NCBI GenBank assembly: GCA_040753795.1
Contig: JBFMDX010000002.1
Location: 310,001-374,000 of the forward strand
Reading direction: 5' to 3'
Length of the DNA stretch: 64,000 bases
Source of the DNA: Thermodesulfobacteriota bacterium
GTDB taxonomy: Bacteria; Desulfobacterota; Desulfobacteria; Desulfobacterales; Desulfosudaceae
Below are positions 43,811-53,595 of the stretch, piece after piece (position 1 is the first letter of the stretch; every line of letters starts with the position of its first letter). Both the position numbers and the translations under genes were made by a program. The notes below the pieces were generated by a model. That model was not told the DNA's origin. It made no database searches and saw nothing but the letters and a program-made list of their open reading frames with translations.

Positions 43811-44893
43811 ATGGATGCCGGCAAATCGATGAACTGGGACTGGGAAAAGCTTCAGCAGCAGCAGAAAAAACGAACAGGGCAGCGTGGAGAGGGGGGCAAC
43901 GGGGGAACCCCGCCGCAGATGGATAATATCATAAACAAATTTAAAGGCTTTGATTTTTCCTGGTTTCCCGTTCTGTTGATCGGATTGATTGTTGTGGCCA
44001 TTTTCGTGGCAACGTCGACCTTTTACACCGTAGGTATTGACGAGGTCGGCGTGGTTCAGCGTTTTGGAAAATACACCCGGGAAACGGCCCCCGGCCTGCA
44101 TTTCAAATTACCCGCCGGAGTGGAAAGGGTAACAAAGGTCAAGGTTAAACGGGTTGAAAAAATGGAGTTCGGCTTTGAAACCCTGGAAGCGACGGACAAA
44201 ACAACTTTTACTTCCGATAAGCAACTTTTTGACAATACGAATGTCGGGGAAAGTCTCATGCTGACCGGCGATCTGAATGTGGCACTGGTCCCCTGGATCG
44301 TACAATACCGGATTAAGGAACCGGACAAATACCTTTTCGAAGTTAATGATGTGGATCAGTTATTGAGGGATATGTCTGAAGCGGCCATGCGTCTGGTGGT
44401 GGGAGATCGCAGCATCAATGAGGTCATCAGCAATCGACTCGAAATCGCCAACGAGGCCATGTCGATTTTACAGAAGGAAATGGATGAGGCGCAGAGCGGA
44501 ATCTGGATCGAGGCCGTGGAATTGAAGAAGACGAATGTTCCTCCGGAGGTGCAGCCTTCATTCAATAACGTGAACCAGGCTTTGCAGGAAAAAGAAAGAC
44601 AGGTTCAGGAGGCGCTCAAAGATTATAACACGGCGGTTCCCGCAGCCGAAGGTGAGGCCCAGGGTATTGTTAAAGCGGCTGAAGGCTATGCGGTGGAAAG
44701 GATAAACAAGGCTAAAGGTGATGCGGAAAAATTTATCACTATTTATAACGAATATAAAAACGCCGAAGACATCACCAAAAGGCGTCTCTACCTGGAAACG
44801 CTGTCAAGAGTGCTCCCCAATCTGGGAGAAAAGTATATTGTTGATGCTGAACAGAAAAATTTATTACCCCTGTTGAATCTGGGCAAGGAATAA
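43811..44893 (+). CDS. hflK: HflK, FtsH-modulating SPFH protein
   Basis: A 360-residue inner-membrane SPFH/band-7 protein. The cytoplasmic N-terminus is Gln/Lys/Gly-rich; one membrane helix (about residues 57-75, VLLIGLIVVAIFVA) precedes the periplasmic SPFH domain starting IDEVGVVQRFGKYTRETAPGLHF. A long coiled coil rich in Glu/Ala follows (about 240-320). With HflC it forms the large cage around FtsH, limiting its access to membrane substrates. GTG 43808 is an alternative start. hflC begins 14 bases later. Confidence 0.95.
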   Translation: MDAGKSMNWDWEKLQQQQKKRTGQRGEGGNGGTPPQMDNIINKFKGFDFSWFPVLLIGLIVVAIFVATSTFYTVGIDEVGVVQRFGKYTRETAPGLHFKLPAGVERVTKVKVKRVEKMEFGFETLEATDKTTFTSDKQLFDNTNVGESLMLTGDLNVALVPWIVQYRIKEPDKYLFEVNDVDQLLRDMSEAAMRLVVGDRSINEVISNRLEIANEAMSILQKEMDEAQSGIWIEAVELKKTNVPPEVQPSFNNVNQALQEKERQVQEALKDYNTAVPAAEGEAQGIVKAAEGYAVERINKAKGDAEKFITIYNEYKNAEDITKRRLYLETLSRVLPNLGEKYIVDAEQKNLLPLLNLGKE

Positions 44894-44906
44894 GGGCGGT
44901 AAATCA

Positions 44907-45830
44907 ATGAAGAACGGTCAAATTATACTGGTTGTGCTGCTGATTGCCTGTCTTTTTCTCGGCTATAATACGCTTTTTGTGGTTGATGAAACGGAGCAGG
45001 TGGTGGTTACCCGGTTTGGTAAAGTCGTCAGACAGCCAATCGTTACCCCCGGACTGAACATCAAAACCCCCTTCGTTGATATTGCCAACTATTTTCCGAA
45101 AAATCTTCTTCAATGGGACGGTTCTCCCGGTCAGATACCAACAAAAGACAAGACGTTTATCTGGGTGGATTCGTTCGCCAGGTGGCGCATCATTGATCCG
45201 GTGGCTTTTTTCCAGACGGTGGCCACACTGCCTTCGGCCATTGCCCGGCTTGATGATATTATCGATCCGGCGGTGAGGAACCTGGTGACGTCTTACCCGC
45301 TGATTGAAACGGTGAGGAAAAGCAATCGGGAACTGGACACCACCCGCAAGGGCGATGGATCGGCCGATATTTTTACCATAGAGATCGGGAGCGAGAAGAT
45401 GGTCAGGCAGATTGTGGATCAGGCCCAACCGAAGCTGGCAAAATTCGGAATAGAACTGATGGATGTCAAGTTCAAGCGCATCAATTATGTTCAGGAGGTC
45501 CGCAACTCCATATATCTGCGCATGACCGCTGAAAGAGACCAGATGGCGGAAAAATTCCGTTCCGAAGGTCAGGGAGAGGCGAATAAAATCAGGGGGGAAA
45601 AGGAACGCGAGTTGAAGCGCATCTCCTCGGAAGCCTATCGAACGGCGCAGGTGATAAAAGGAAAAGCGGACGCCGAAGCTCTGGCCATCTACGCCGATGC
45701 TTATGCGCGGGCCCCGGAATTTTATTCGTTTGTCAAAACACTGGAAGTGTACGAATCCTCTCTGAATAAAAGCAGTTCCCTAGTGCTTTCAACGGATTCC
45801 GAATTTTTTAAATATCTAAAAAAATATTAG
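44907..45830 (+). CDS. hflC: HflC, FtsH-modulating SPFH protein
   Basis: A 307-residue partner of HflK. It has an N-terminal membrane helix (about 6-24) with a short cytoplasmic start, then the SPFH domain (DETEQVVVTRFGKVVRQPIVTPGLN) and a coiled-coil with ERDQMAEKFRSEGQGEANKIRGEKERE. The C-terminus LVLSTDSEFFKYLKKY matches HflC. Located 14 bases after hflK; both are followed by a probable terminator. FtsH itself is 12 kb away. Confidence 0.96.
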   Translation: MKNGQIILVVLLIACLFLGYNTLFVVDETEQVVVTRFGKVVRQPIVTPGLNIKTPFVDIANYFPKNLLQWDGSPGQIPTKDKTFIWVDSFARWRIIDPVAFFQTVATLPSAIARLDDIIDPAVRNLVTSYPLIETVRKSNRELDTTRKGDGSADIFTIEIGSEKMVRQIVDQAQPKLAKFGIELMDVKFKRINYVQEVRNSIYLRMTAERDQMAEKFRSEGQGEANKIRGEKERELKRISSEAYRTAQVIKGKADAEALAIYADAYARAPEFYSFVKTLEVYESSLNKSSSLVLSTDSEFFKYLKKY

Positions 45831-45876
45831 CCAGCGCCCTGATATCTTCGAATAAGTGTAAAACATTTCCGAAATT

Positions 45877-45931
45877 AAAAACGCCGCCTGTAAGATGATA
45901 TTCTCATCATCAAACAACCGGCGCTTTTATT
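45877..45931. terminator. Probable terminator between hflC and the bS22-like gene
   Basis: CGCCG (45882-45886) and CGGCG (45919-45923) flank an inner hairpin GATGA/TCATC, with an A-run on the left and TTTTATTTT on the right. The A/T flanks on both sides suit bidirectional termination for the convergent hflC and small ribosomal gene. Confidence 0.5.
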
Positions 45932-45960
45932 TTGTGTAAGGACGGAGGGGAAATGTGAGT

Positions 45961-46059
45961 CTATTTTCCCTTGTTCCTTTGATGACGGGTTTTGGCGAGC
46001 AACTTGCGGTGTTTGTGTTTGCGCATCTTTTTTCTTCTTTTTTTAATGACGGAACCCAA
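45961..46059 (-). CDS. bS22 / AURKAIP1-COX24-type small ribosomal protein, TTG start
   Basis: A 32-residue, strongly basic protein encoded on the minus strand from TTG 46059 to TAG 45961, beginning GSVIKKRRKKMRKHKHRK and ending RNKGK. The pattern GSVIKKRRK.M.KHKHRKLL..TR.QR is nearly that of the actinobacterial 30S protein bS22 and the COX24/mS38 C-terminal domain. AAGGAGG lies seven bases before the TTG, a perfect ribosome site. The mitochondrial relatives bind at the decoding region of the small subunit. Very short length means it is easily missed. Confidence rests on the motif match and ribosome site. Confidence 0.87.
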   Translation of the reverse strand: MGSVIKKRRKKMRKHKHRKLLAKTRHQRNKGK

Positions 46060-46228
46060 AAAAACACCTCCTTACTGATGATATGATTTTTCAGTTTATA
46101 GAATATTGTTAAGTTATTCGATCTGGGTTATATGAATATATTTTACTATTTGCAAGAGTTTTTTAAGAGGTTCGCTCTAAAAGCACATCGAAAGGCCGGG
46201 GGGCAGCGATAATTCGGGCGGCCCTCTG

Positions 46229-46795
46229 ATGTCGGTCAGGTTTATGAATAATATTCAGCACGACGGCAGAAGAAAGCGGTTTTCCGCCTCCCAGATTAAA
46301 ACTATCAATAAGTCCGTTGCTCTGGCTGAAGAACTGGTCTGTAATTTTTTCAAGATGTCCGCGACCCAGTGGCTGCGCCACCGCTATGATGTTAAAACGT
46401 ACGCTGATTTGACGTTTCAGGAAAAGGTAGACGGCCCGTTCGCGCAGATCGTCCGTTATTCCGGTCAGCGGGAAGGTGATTCATTATGCTCGTCCACATA
46501 CGACTTTTATAAAATCTGTTTGCAGGACAACGCAATTATTTCGGCCGTGAAAAACAATCCCGGTATTGCGCTTTTCCCTTTTGTCGTATACATTGTCGTG
46601 CACGAATTGATTCATATTGTGCGTTTTGCAAAGTTTTTCCAGCAATTTAACGCTTTGCCCGAAGAACGTGAAAGGGAAGAAGACCGGGTCCATAAGATAA
46701 CCGGGGAGCTTCTGTCGAGGCATGACATTGAAGGGATTCGGGAAGTGATTCAATTTTATTCGCACTGGCAGGAGGAGCGGGAACCGATTTATTGA
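46229..46795 (+). CDS. Conserved protein with HELIH metal motif, function unknown
   Basis: A 188-residue protein I recognise only as a lineage-conserved type. It contains YIVVHELIHIVRFAKFFQQF, where HELIH matches the zinc-protease HExxH, followed 25 to 35 residues later by EERER and REEDRVH, which could supply a third ligand. The N-terminus is basic; there is no signal peptide, though the helix before HELIH (IALFPFVVYIVV) is hydrophobic. It could be a minimal metalloprotease or a structural relative. ATG 46229 or 46244 are both possible. Confidence 0.75.
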   Translation: MSVRFMNNIQHDGRRKRFSASQIKTINKSVALAEELVCNFFKMSATQWLRHRYDVKTYADLTFQEKVDGPFAQIVRYSGQREGDSLCSSTYDFYKICLQDNAIISAVKNNPGIALFPFVVYIVVHELIHIVRFAKFFQQFNALPEEREREEDRVHKITGELLSRHDIEGIREVIQFYSHWQEEREPIY

Positions 46796-46812
46796 TTTGT
46801 TCGTTTTGATGC

Positions 46813-46840
46813 TTGACAAAATGTCAATGTGTCTTATTTT
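46813..46840 (+). promoter_or_regulatory. fmdB-type gene promoter overlapping a dyad
   Basis: TTGACA (46813-46818), 16-base spacer, TATTTT (46835-46840). The -35 box is the left arm of a perfect dyad TTGACA-AAA-TGTCAA (46813-46827), so a repressor could sit directly on it. Confidence 0.5.
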
Positions 46841-46904
46841 TTCCCATAATGTGTTAACAGTTGAGCTGATATGGTAATTCTAAAGCTCAAGGGGGATGCC
46901 AAAC

Positions 46905-47207
46905 ATGCCGATTTACGAGTATGAGTGTACAAAATGCGGAAGAGTGAACGAAGTCTGGCAGCAGATGTCCGATAAGCCGTTGAAAAAGTGCAGTGAATGC
47001 TCCGGGAAACTGCAGAAGCTGATTTCTCGAAGTTCCTTCCATTTGAAGGGATCAGGGTGGTATGCCACAGACTATGCGGGCAAATCAACCGCCGCTTCAC
47101 GTAACAACAACAAATCTTCAGACGCCGTTGCGGAAAAAGGAGATTCGCAAAAGGTAAGCTCCTGTTGTAAACAACAGGAAGCCACTTCCGGATCAAAATC
47201 CGAATAA
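46905..47207 (+). CDS. FmdB-family zinc ribbon protein
   Basis: A 100-residue FmdB/CxxC-CxxC family protein. It begins PIYEYECTKCGRVNEVWQ, followed by LKKCSECSGKLQKLIS, giving a four-cysteine zinc ribbon. The second half is a Ser/Lys-rich low-complexity tail with a CC pair (VSSCCKQQ). The family's DNA or RNA role is uncertain; it was first noted as a regulator of formamidase. ATG 46905 follows a weak GGGGGATG. It precedes groES by about 190 bases. Confidence 0.86.
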   Translation: MPIYEYECTKCGRVNEVWQQMSDKPLKKCSECSGKLQKLISRSSFHLKGSGWYATDYAGKSTAASRNNNKSSDAVAEKGDSQKVSSCCKQQEATSGSKSE

Positions 47208-47394
47208 TTAAACAGTGAATGCTTTTTTTCAGTATCCAGTTTTATGAACGCACGTCCGGGCATCGTGACCCGCAAATGATGAGTCTGGTTTCGCCCCGGT
47301 GGTGTTGGTCATAATTGTATAAAGACCGTAAGGACGGATTTAATCATCCCAATATTATTGTTTAACAACAGCGTTATGCCTAAGGAGGAAAAAA

Positions 47395-47682
47395 ATGAAA
47401 TTCAGGCCGTTACATGATCGAATTCTGGTAAAGCGGGTGGAAGAAGAGATGAAAACCAAAGGGGGGATTATTATTCCGGATACCGCCAAAGAAAAGCCGA
47501 TTGAAGGCAAGGTAGTGGCCACCGGCAAAGGCCGCATCGGCGAGGACGGCAAAATCATTCCTTTGGAAATCAAAAAAGGGGATCGTGTTTTATTCGGAAA
47601 GTATGGTGGAACAGAAGTTAAAATTGATGGGGAAGAATATCTGATTATGCGTGAGGATGATATCCTCGGGGTCGTAGAATAA
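47395..47682 (+). CDS. groES: Co-chaperonin GroES
   Basis: A 95-residue GroES with the start [17 protein letters not shown], the mobile loop [16 protein letters not shown] and the C-terminal [15 protein letters not shown]. It caps the GroEL ring. AAGGAGGA precedes the ATG. I looked for the CIRCE operator (TTAGCACTC-N9-GAGTGCTAA) in the 187 bases upstream and did not find it, so HrcA control is not supported here. groEL follows 67 bases later. Confidence 0.97.
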   Translation: MKFRPLHDRILVKRVEEEMKTKGGIIIPDTAKEKPIEGKVVATGKGRIGEDGKIIPLEIKKGDRVLFGKYGGTEVKIDGEEYLIMREDDILGVVE

Positions 47683-47749
47683 TGCCAGCAGACAGGCATT
47701 GATTATAAAATATAAAATAATAAATATAAATAGTTAAGGAGTGTGACTT

Positions 47750-49405
47750 ATGGCTGGAAAAGAAATAAAATATTCGGCGAAGGCGCGTGAGGCGATGCTT
47801 TGCGGTGTCAATATTCTCGCCGATGCGGTGGCGGTAACGCTGGGGCCCCGGGGCAGAAACGTGGTAATTGAAAAATCATGGGGATCTCCAAATGTAACCA
47901 AAGACGGCGTGACGGTGGCCAAGGAAATCGAACTGGAAGACAAGTTCGAAAACATGGGCGCTCAAATGGTAAAAGAAGTGGCTAGCAAAACCAGTGATAC
48001 CGCTGGTGACGGCACGACAACCGCTACGGTGCTGGCAAGGTCGATATACAGGGAAGGACAGAAGCTGGTTGCCGCTGGCAACGATCCCATGGCGATCAAG
48101 CGCGGTATTGATAAAGCGGTAGAGGTCGCCGTGAAAGAGCTGGCCAAAATGAGCAAAGAAACCAAAGATCAGCGGGAGATCGCTCAGGTAGGCACCATTT
48201 CAGCCAACAACGATGAAACCATCGGTAATATCATTGCGGAGGCCATGGGTAAAGTCGGTAAGGAAGGTGTCATCACGGTGGAAGAAGGCAAGTCCATGGA
48301 AACCGAGCTCGATGTGGTCGAGGGCATGCAGTTTGATCGCGGCTATTTGTCTCCCTACTTCGTTACGGATCCGGAAAAGATGGTCGCCTCTCTGTCTGAC
48401 GTGTTTATTCTTCTGAATGAAAAGAAAATATCCAGCATGAAAGAGTTGCTGCCGATTCTAGAGCAAATCGCCAAGACCAATAAGCCGCTTCTGATTATCG
48501 CCGAAGATGTGGAAGGTGAGGCCCTGGCGACGCTGGTTGTCAATAAACTGCGGGGTACCCTGCATGTGGCGGCGGTTAAAGCCCCGGGGTTCGGTGACAG
48601 AAGAAAGGCCATGCTTCAGGATATCGCGACACTGACCGGCGGGCAGGTGGTTTCTGAAGATGTCGGTATCAGCTTAGAAAAGATTACCATGGCTGATCTG
48701 GGTCAGGCCAAACGCGTCACGGTAGACAAGGATAATACCACCATCGTCGGTGGCGCCGGAAGCAAGGCTGAACTTGAAGGCCGGGTGAAACAGATCCGTG
48801 CCCAAATTGACGAAACGACTTCGGACTATGACCGGGAAAAGCTTCAGGAACGTCTGGCCAAACTGGTCGGCGGAGTGGCCGTGATTAATGTCGGAGCGGC
48901 GACTGAGACGGAAATGAAAGAGAAAAAGGCTCGTGTTGAGGACGCATTGAACGCGACCCGGGCGGCGGTGGAAGAGGGCATCCTTCCGGGCGGCGGTGTG
49001 GCGCTGATTCGTTGCCTGGAAGCGCTGGACAAGATCAAGATCAAGGCCGATCAGCGCCTCGGCGTTAAAGTCGTTATGCGGGCAATTGAAGAGCCCTTAC
49101 GACAGATTGCTGAAAACGCAGGGGTGGAAGGATCGGTTGTTCTCAACAAGATCAAAGAGGGTAAAGATGCCTTTGGTTATAATGCCGCATCGGATGAGTA
49201 CTGCGATTTGATGGAGGCGGGCATCATTGACCCGACGAAAGTGGTCCGCTTTGCCCTCCAGAATGCGGCCAGTGTTGCCTCGGTCATGCTGACGACGGAA
49301 GCGATGATCGCGGATAAACCGTCTAAAGATGAAGGCGGTCCTGGTGCCGGCATGCCTCCGGGAGGCGGTATGGGCGGTATGGGCGGTATGGGCGGTATGA
49401 TGTAA
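47750..49405 (+). CDS. groEL: Chaperonin GroEL
   Basis: A 551-residue GroEL. Landmarks are [41 protein letters not shown] (ATPase loop), [22 protein letters not shown], the apical domain and the C-terminal Gly-Gly-Met tail ([12 protein letters not shown]), formed by a short repeat. Forms the double ring that folds proteins with GroES. AAGGAG precedes the ATG. The operon ends in a clear intrinsic terminator. Confidence 0.98.
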   Translation: MAGKEIKYSAKAREAMLCGVNILADAVAVTLGPRGRNVVIEKSWGSPNVTKDGVTVAKEIELEDKFENMGAQMVKEVASKTSDTAGDGTTTATVLARSIYREGQKLVAAGNDPMAIKRGIDKAVEVAVKELAKMSKETKDQREIAQVGTISANNDETIGNIIAEAMGKVGKEGVITVEEGKSMETELDVVEGMQFDRGYLSPYFVTDPEKMVASLSDVFILLNEKKISSMKELLPILEQIAKTNKPLLIIAEDVEGEALATLVVNKLRGTLHVAAVKAPGFGDRRKAMLQDIATLTGGQVVSEDVGISLEKITMADLGQAKRVTVDKDNTTIVGGAGSKAELEGRVKQIRAQIDETTSDYDREKLQERLAKLVGGVAVINVGAATETEMKEKKARVEDALNATRAAVEEGILPGGGVALIRCLEALDKIKIKADQRLGVKVVMRAIEEPLRQIAENAGVEGSVVLNKIKEGKDAFGYNAASDEYCDLMEAGIIDPTKVVRFALQNAASVASVMLTTEAMIADKPSKDEGGPGAGMPPGGGMGGMGGMGGMM

Positions 49406-49434
49406 CCTGCCGTTCGATCCGACGACAGATAAAT

Positions 49435-49475
49435 AAAAAAGCCCCCGTGGCGCAGTTAATGCGCGGGGGCTTTTT
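49435..49475 (+). terminator. groEL terminator
   Basis: Stem GCCCCCG (49441-49447) with CGGGGGC (49464-49470), A-run before and TTTTT after. A symmetric, bidirectional intrinsic terminator that also serves the convergent fumarase gene. Confidence 0.9.
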
Positions 49476-49507
49476 GTCGTTTTAGGCATGTATCGGCGGA
49501 TGCCGGT

Positions 49508-51130
49508 CTATATTAGATTTGTGATCCGTAGTTGCTCAAAGAAATCGTTCCCCTTGTCGTCCGTAATAATAAATGCTGGAAAATCCTTGACGGTGATCAT
49601 CCGCACGGCTTCCATGCCTAATTCCGGGAACGCGATAACCTCCACGCTGGTGACACATTCTTTTCCCAGCTTGGCGGAGATCCCGCCGACCGCACCCAGA
49701 TAAAATCCACCATGGGCTTTGCATGATTGGGTTACTTCCGGTGACCGGTTTCCCTTGCCCAGCATGATCAGGGATCCCCGGTTTTTCTGAAAGACCGGAA
49801 CGTACGGATCCATTCGTGCCGCTGTTGTAGGCCCGAAGCTGCCTGAGGGAAATCCTTCCGGGGTCTTGGCCGGACCGGCATAAAGAATGATATGGTTTTT
49901 CATATACCAGGGAAGCGGGTTGCCTTTTTCCATGTCTTCCAATACCTTGGCATGGGCGATATCCCGGGCCACGATTATCTTCCCGTTCAGCAACAGGCGG
50001 GTGGTAACCGGATACTTTGTCAATGTGTTTCTTATTTCATCAATATCATGGTCCAGATTGATGCGGACGGTTTCTTTTTCTGTGGCAACCGGCTCCGGGA
50101 GAAATCTCGCGGGATTGTTTTCCAGTTGTTCCACGAAAATTCCCTGTTCCGTTATTTTCGCTTTCATGTTTCTGTCGGCACTGCAACTGAGTCCGATGCC
50201 GATCGGGCATGAGGCGCCGTGTCGGGGCAGACGGATAACTCTTGTGTCCAAGCAAAGGTTTTTCCCGCCGAATTGAGCACCGAAACCCGAATCGCAGGCC
50301 AGTTGAAAGAATTCTTTTTCCATGTCCAGGTCCCGAAAGGCGTGACCGGAAGTATTCCCGCGGGTTGGAAGACTGTCCAGATAACCGGAAGTCGCCAGCT
50401 TTACAGTTTTCAGATTGGCCTCGGCCGAGGTTCCGCCGATAACGACTGCCAGATGGTAGGGCGGACAGGCTGCGGTGCCGATGTGGTTGAGCTCTTTCTT
50501 GAAAAAGTTTTTTAAAGACTTGGGGTTTAATATGGCTTTTGTTTTTTGAAAGAGGAAGGTCTTGTTGGCGGATCCGCCGCCTTTGGCAATAAACAGAAAA
50601 TGGTATTCATTGCCAGAAGTGGCATAAATGTCGATCTGGGCCGGAAGATTGGTGCCGGTGTTGACTTCCTCATACATGGTCAGCGGCGCGTTTTGGGAAT
50701 AGCGCAGGCTGTATTTTTGATAAGCATTGTAAACGCCTTGGCTGAGGACTTCCTTATCGGAATAGCCTGTCCATACGCGCTGGCCTTTTTCCCCCATGAT
50801 GGTGGCGGTCCCCGTGTCCTGACAGAGCGGGAACACACGGGCCGCCGCAATGACGGCGTTTTTAATTATTTCCAGGGCCACATAGCGATCATTGCCGGAA
50901 CTTTCGGGATCCTTCAAAATCCCGGCGATTTTTTCAAGATGGGCCGTCCGCAGTTGAAACGCAATATCAGTGAAAGCGGCTTCCGCCAGCAAGGCCAGAC
51001 CTTCTTGCTCAATTTTCACAATTGAATTGTTTTCAAAGACACCGGACGAGGTGTACGCATTCGACAAAAGGCGGTATGGAGTTCGATCCTCTTCAACGGG
51101 ATACATATTCTGGTAATGAAATGGCTGCAC
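49508..51130 (-). CDS. fumA: Fumarate hydratase, class I (4Fe-4S), fused chain
   Basis: Class I fumarase of 540 residues, with alpha and beta parts in one chain, converting fumarate and malate. Cluster cysteines are likely in [17 protein letters not shown] and the SCSAD segment (C near 107, 222 and 316); substrate motifs are [28 protein letters not shown] and KAHGGFYLG. The oxygen-labile cluster fits an anaerobe; reductive or oxidative use cannot be told here. No other TCA genes adjoin. It is convergent with groEL. Confidence 0.95.
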   Translation of the reverse strand: MQPFHYQNMYPVEEDRTPYRLLSNAYTSSGVFENNSIVKIEQEGLALLAEAAFTDIAFQLRTAHLEKIAGILKDPESSGNDRYVALEIIKNAVIAAARVFPLCQDTGTATIMGEKGQRVWTGYSDKEVLSQGVYNAYQKYSLRYSQNAPLTMYEEVNTGTNLPAQIDIYATSGNEYHFLFIAKGGGSANKTFLFQKTKAILNPKSLKNFFKKELNHIGTAACPPYHLAVVIGGTSAEANLKTVKLATSGYLDSLPTRGNTSGHAFRDLDMEKEFFQLACDSGFGAQFGGKNLCLDTRVIRLPRHGASCPIGIGLSCSADRNMKAKITEQGIFVEQLENNPARFLPEPVATEKETVRINLDHDIDEIRNTLTKYPVTTRLLLNGKIIVARDIAHAKVLEDMEKGNPLPWYMKNHIILYAGPAKTPEGFPSGSFGPTTAARMDPYVPVFQKNRGSLIMLGKGNRSPEVTQSCKAHGGFYLGAVGGISAKLGKECVTSVEVIAFPELGMEAVRMITVKDFPAFIITDDKGNDFFEQLRITNLI

Positions 51131-51184
51131 CTGATAAGCCTCTTTCTTTCATAAGGATAGATTGAAACGCTGACGGGTTCGATA

Positions 51185-52915
51185 TTATTTCACATATACC
51201 GATTGCTTGGGAAAGATTGTGCTGTTTTTAGTCATCTTGTTCAGCTCTAAAAACTGTTCCAGCGTCATGTCATGCTTTTGAGCAATGATAAACGGGGTAT
51301 CTCCTGATTTCACCCGATAGGTTTTTTTACTCTCTTCGGTTAATTGTAACACCTGACCGACGGACAGCGCTGTTGATGATAGGTTGTTCAATCGCTGGAT
51401 TGTGCTGACGGTTGTTCCGTAACGCTGGGCGATGTTCCAGAGAGAATCTCCTCTGGAAACAACATGTTGAGTAATTTTTCTGGCTGTTTTCGGGGCCATT
51501 TCCGAGGTCGTTGCCGATACCCGGCCACGGGCATCCGGTATTTTCAGGAGCTGACCGGGTTTAAGGGTGGATTTTTTGGTGATATTGTTGGCAAGGGTAA
51601 TTTTTTGAATGGTTGTTTTGTATCGTCTGGCAATTGTCGAAAGGCTTTCCCCGCTTTTTACCCGGTGATAGGCAGGACCGCTTTCCGGCTCGTATCTGGC
51701 GGAAGAAACAGGAAGAGAATCAATGGCCGCCAGCAGTTCTTCTTTCTTTCCAATGGGAATTCTCAACGGATAGGTGACGCCCGGAAGCGTCTGCTGTCTC
51801 AATTCGGGATTCAATTCCACTAGCAGGTCCTGTCCGACTTCGAGAGCGTCCGCGATTTTCTGCAGGTGTACCTGTCTGGATACCGGTATGGTTTCATATG
51901 GGATTGGCGGGTCGGGCGTTACTCCGGACAAACCATATTTCCCGGGATCAGAAACGATATGCAGGACCGCCAGAAACCGCGGCACATATCGGGCGGTTTC
52001 GCAGGGCAATTGTTTATAGAGATCCCAGAAATTGTCCAGATAATTGATTCCCTGTGTTCTGATCGTCCGCAAGACACGACCTTCCCCGCTGTTGTATGCC
52101 GCCAGTACAGTGGACCAGTCGCCAAACATCTGGTGCAGTGCCGTCAGGTATTTGATCGCCGCTTCAGTGGACTTTTCAGGGTCCATGCGCTCATCAATAA
52201 ACCCATCCCGCTCCAGACCGAACTTGTAGCCGGTAGAAGGGATAAATTGCCATAATCCCAGGGCGCGGGCTTTTGAAAAAGCATTGGGTTTGAAACCGCT
52301 TTCTATTAAAGGCAGCCAGGACAGCTCGACAGGCAGTCCGGCTTTTGAAAACTCTTCAACAATATAAGGCCTGTATTTCCCGGAGCGCCGGTAAGCATTG
52401 ATGAAGAATTCTCGCTCAGCTCCTTGAGTAAACGAATCAATCTCCCGTTGAACCTCGCTGTTCATCGTCAGTGGAATGGCGTTATAGTCTCCATTGACGA
52501 CGCTGTTTCGGGAAGCATATATTTCCAGAATACGTTTTGAAATCAGAAATCGGATATCCTCTTTCTGCTGCATCAGTTCCGTGATGTCGCTTTCGTCTAT
52601 TTTTAAAAGAAGCGTATAGGCCGTATCGAGTGTCTGGATAGCATTGTCAAAGTCGCCCTTTTGCCAGAAGTCCTGTGATGCGTTACACAGTTCAAGCGCT
52701 TCGTCGAGTATGGATTGGCTTTGAGCATCTACGGTCTTTTCCACATTCTGGCAACTCATTTCCTCGGCAGTCCTGTTTTTTTCGGCAGCCACGTCCGGGG
52801 CAGTTATCATGCTTGTGGCCTTGTACCCAGACGGTTTCTGACGAACCGCATTGCACCCACCCAAGAAGAGGGATGCAGTAAAAAGTAAGACGACAAACTG
52901 GTTGTATCGATTCAT
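51185..52915 (-). CDS. MltD-like lytic transglycosylase with LysM repeats
   Basis: A 576-residue lipoprotein (signal with lipobox LFLGGC, cysteine about residue 21). A tetratricopeptide-like helical region (about 50-170) precedes the SLT domain: PLIESGFKPNAFSKARALGLWQFIPSTG holds the catalytic glutamate, with AYNSGEG later. C-terminal LysM repeats at about 420-463, 484-527 and 532-576 (YHRVKSGESLSTIA, HVVSRGDSLWNIA, YRVKSGDTPFIIA) bind peptidoglycan. It cleaves glycan strands by forming 1,6-anhydroMurNAc ends. Fits the MltD architecture but with three LysM rather than two. Confidence 0.93.
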   Translation of the reverse strand: MNRYNQFVVLLFTASLFLGGCNAVRQKPSGYKATSMITAPDVAAEKNRTAEEMSCQNVEKTVDAQSQSILDEALELCNASQDFWQKGDFDNAIQTLDTAYTLLLKIDESDITELMQQKEDIRFLISKRILEIYASRNSVVNGDYNAIPLTMNSEVQREIDSFTQGAEREFFINAYRRSGKYRPYIVEEFSKAGLPVELSWLPLIESGFKPNAFSKARALGLWQFIPSTGYKFGLERDGFIDERMDPEKSTEAAIKYLTALHQMFGDWSTVLAAYNSGEGRVLRTIRTQGINYLDNFWDLYKQLPCETARYVPRFLAVLHIVSDPGKYGLSGVTPDPPIPYETIPVSRQVHLQKIADALEVGQDLLVELNPELRQQTLPGVTYPLRIPIGKKEELLAAIDSLPVSSARYEPESGPAYHRVKSGESLSTIARRYKTTIQKITLANNITKKSTLKPGQLLKIPDARGRVSATTSEMAPKTARKITQHVVSRGDSLWNIAQRYGTTVSTIQRLNNLSSTALSVGQVLQLTEESKKTYRVKSGDTPFIIAQKHDMTLEQFLELNKMTKNSTIFPKQSVYVK

Positions 52916-53236
52916 TGATAAAAACCTAAATTAAAAGAGATGAGGTCTGGTAATACGGAGCGGTGCTCCAGGGACTTTTTGCAAAAACTTCCGACTGAAT
53001 CATATGGTCGTGCTGCCCGATAAAAAGTTTTGGCCGTTGCTGCTTGCAAATTAAAATTTATGTAAATGGTATCCGGTGCTATGTCAAGAAAAACCCGGTT
53101 ATCTCTTCCAGATTATTAGGCGGAATTTGTTCTTGCTAAATAATCAGATTGGCGATAAATATTCGCCGGGTAAAAGGGCTCCCATAAACGTTTGTTTTTA
53201 TTTGTCTGTTGAAAACGAAAAAATAGAAAAAATCAC
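52916..53236. other. Intergenic region between the transglycosylase gene and the tRNA-tuf operon
   Basis: About 320 bases of AT-rich sequence with no gene. Apart from the tRNA promoter at its right end I see only short chance frames. A possible promoter for the transglycosylase gene is expected here but not distinct. Confidence 0.6.
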
Positions 53237-53265
53237 TTGACAATCTGTCGTTGTAAAAATAATAT
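53237..53265 (+). promoter_or_regulatory. Promoter of the tRNA-tuf operon
   Basis: TTGACA (53237-53242), 17-base spacer, TAATAT (53260-53265), about 49 bases before tRNA-Thr. A consensus -35 and correct spacing suit a strong stable-RNA promoter. Confidence 0.75.
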
Positions 53266-53313
53266 CTTCAGATTTGATAAAAAGATCAGGCAATATTGAC
53301 ATATTAACCTGCG

Positions 53314-53389
53314 GCCAGCGTAGCTCAGGTGGTAGAGCTACTGATTTGTAATCAGTGGGTCGGGGGTTCGAATCCCTCCGCTGGCTCCA
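53314..53389 (+). tRNA. tRNA-Thr(TGT)
   Basis: 76 nt with encoded CCA. Acceptor GCCAGCG/CGCTGGC; anticodon loop TTTGTAA in stem ACTGA/TCAGT gives TGT. First of four tRNA genes in the same order as E. coli thrU-tyrU-glyT-thrT before tufB. Confidence 0.97.
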
Positions 53390-53405
53390 AGGTGTGAAGT
53401 CGGAG

Positions 53406-53491
53406 GGTGGGGTTCCCGAGTGGCCAAAGGGAACAGACTGTAAATCTGTCGGCATCCGCCTTCGGAGGTTCAAATCCTCCCCCCACCACCA
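53406..53491 (+). tRNA. tRNA-Tyr(GTA)
   Basis: 86 nt, class II with long variable arm and encoded CCA. Acceptor GGTGGGG/CCCCACC; anticodon loop CTGTAAA in ACAGA/TCTGT gives GTA. Confidence 0.97.
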
Positions 53492-53502
53492 CTCTGGATG
53501 CT

Positions 53503-53578
<76 letters not shown>

Positions 53579-53595
53579 GTATTTTGTATGAGGCT

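Noticed and set aside
51185-52915. Viral endolysin reading of the LysM protein
   Set aside because: The lipobox, SLT and triple LysM order match a cellular MltD-type enzyme, with no phage genes nearby.
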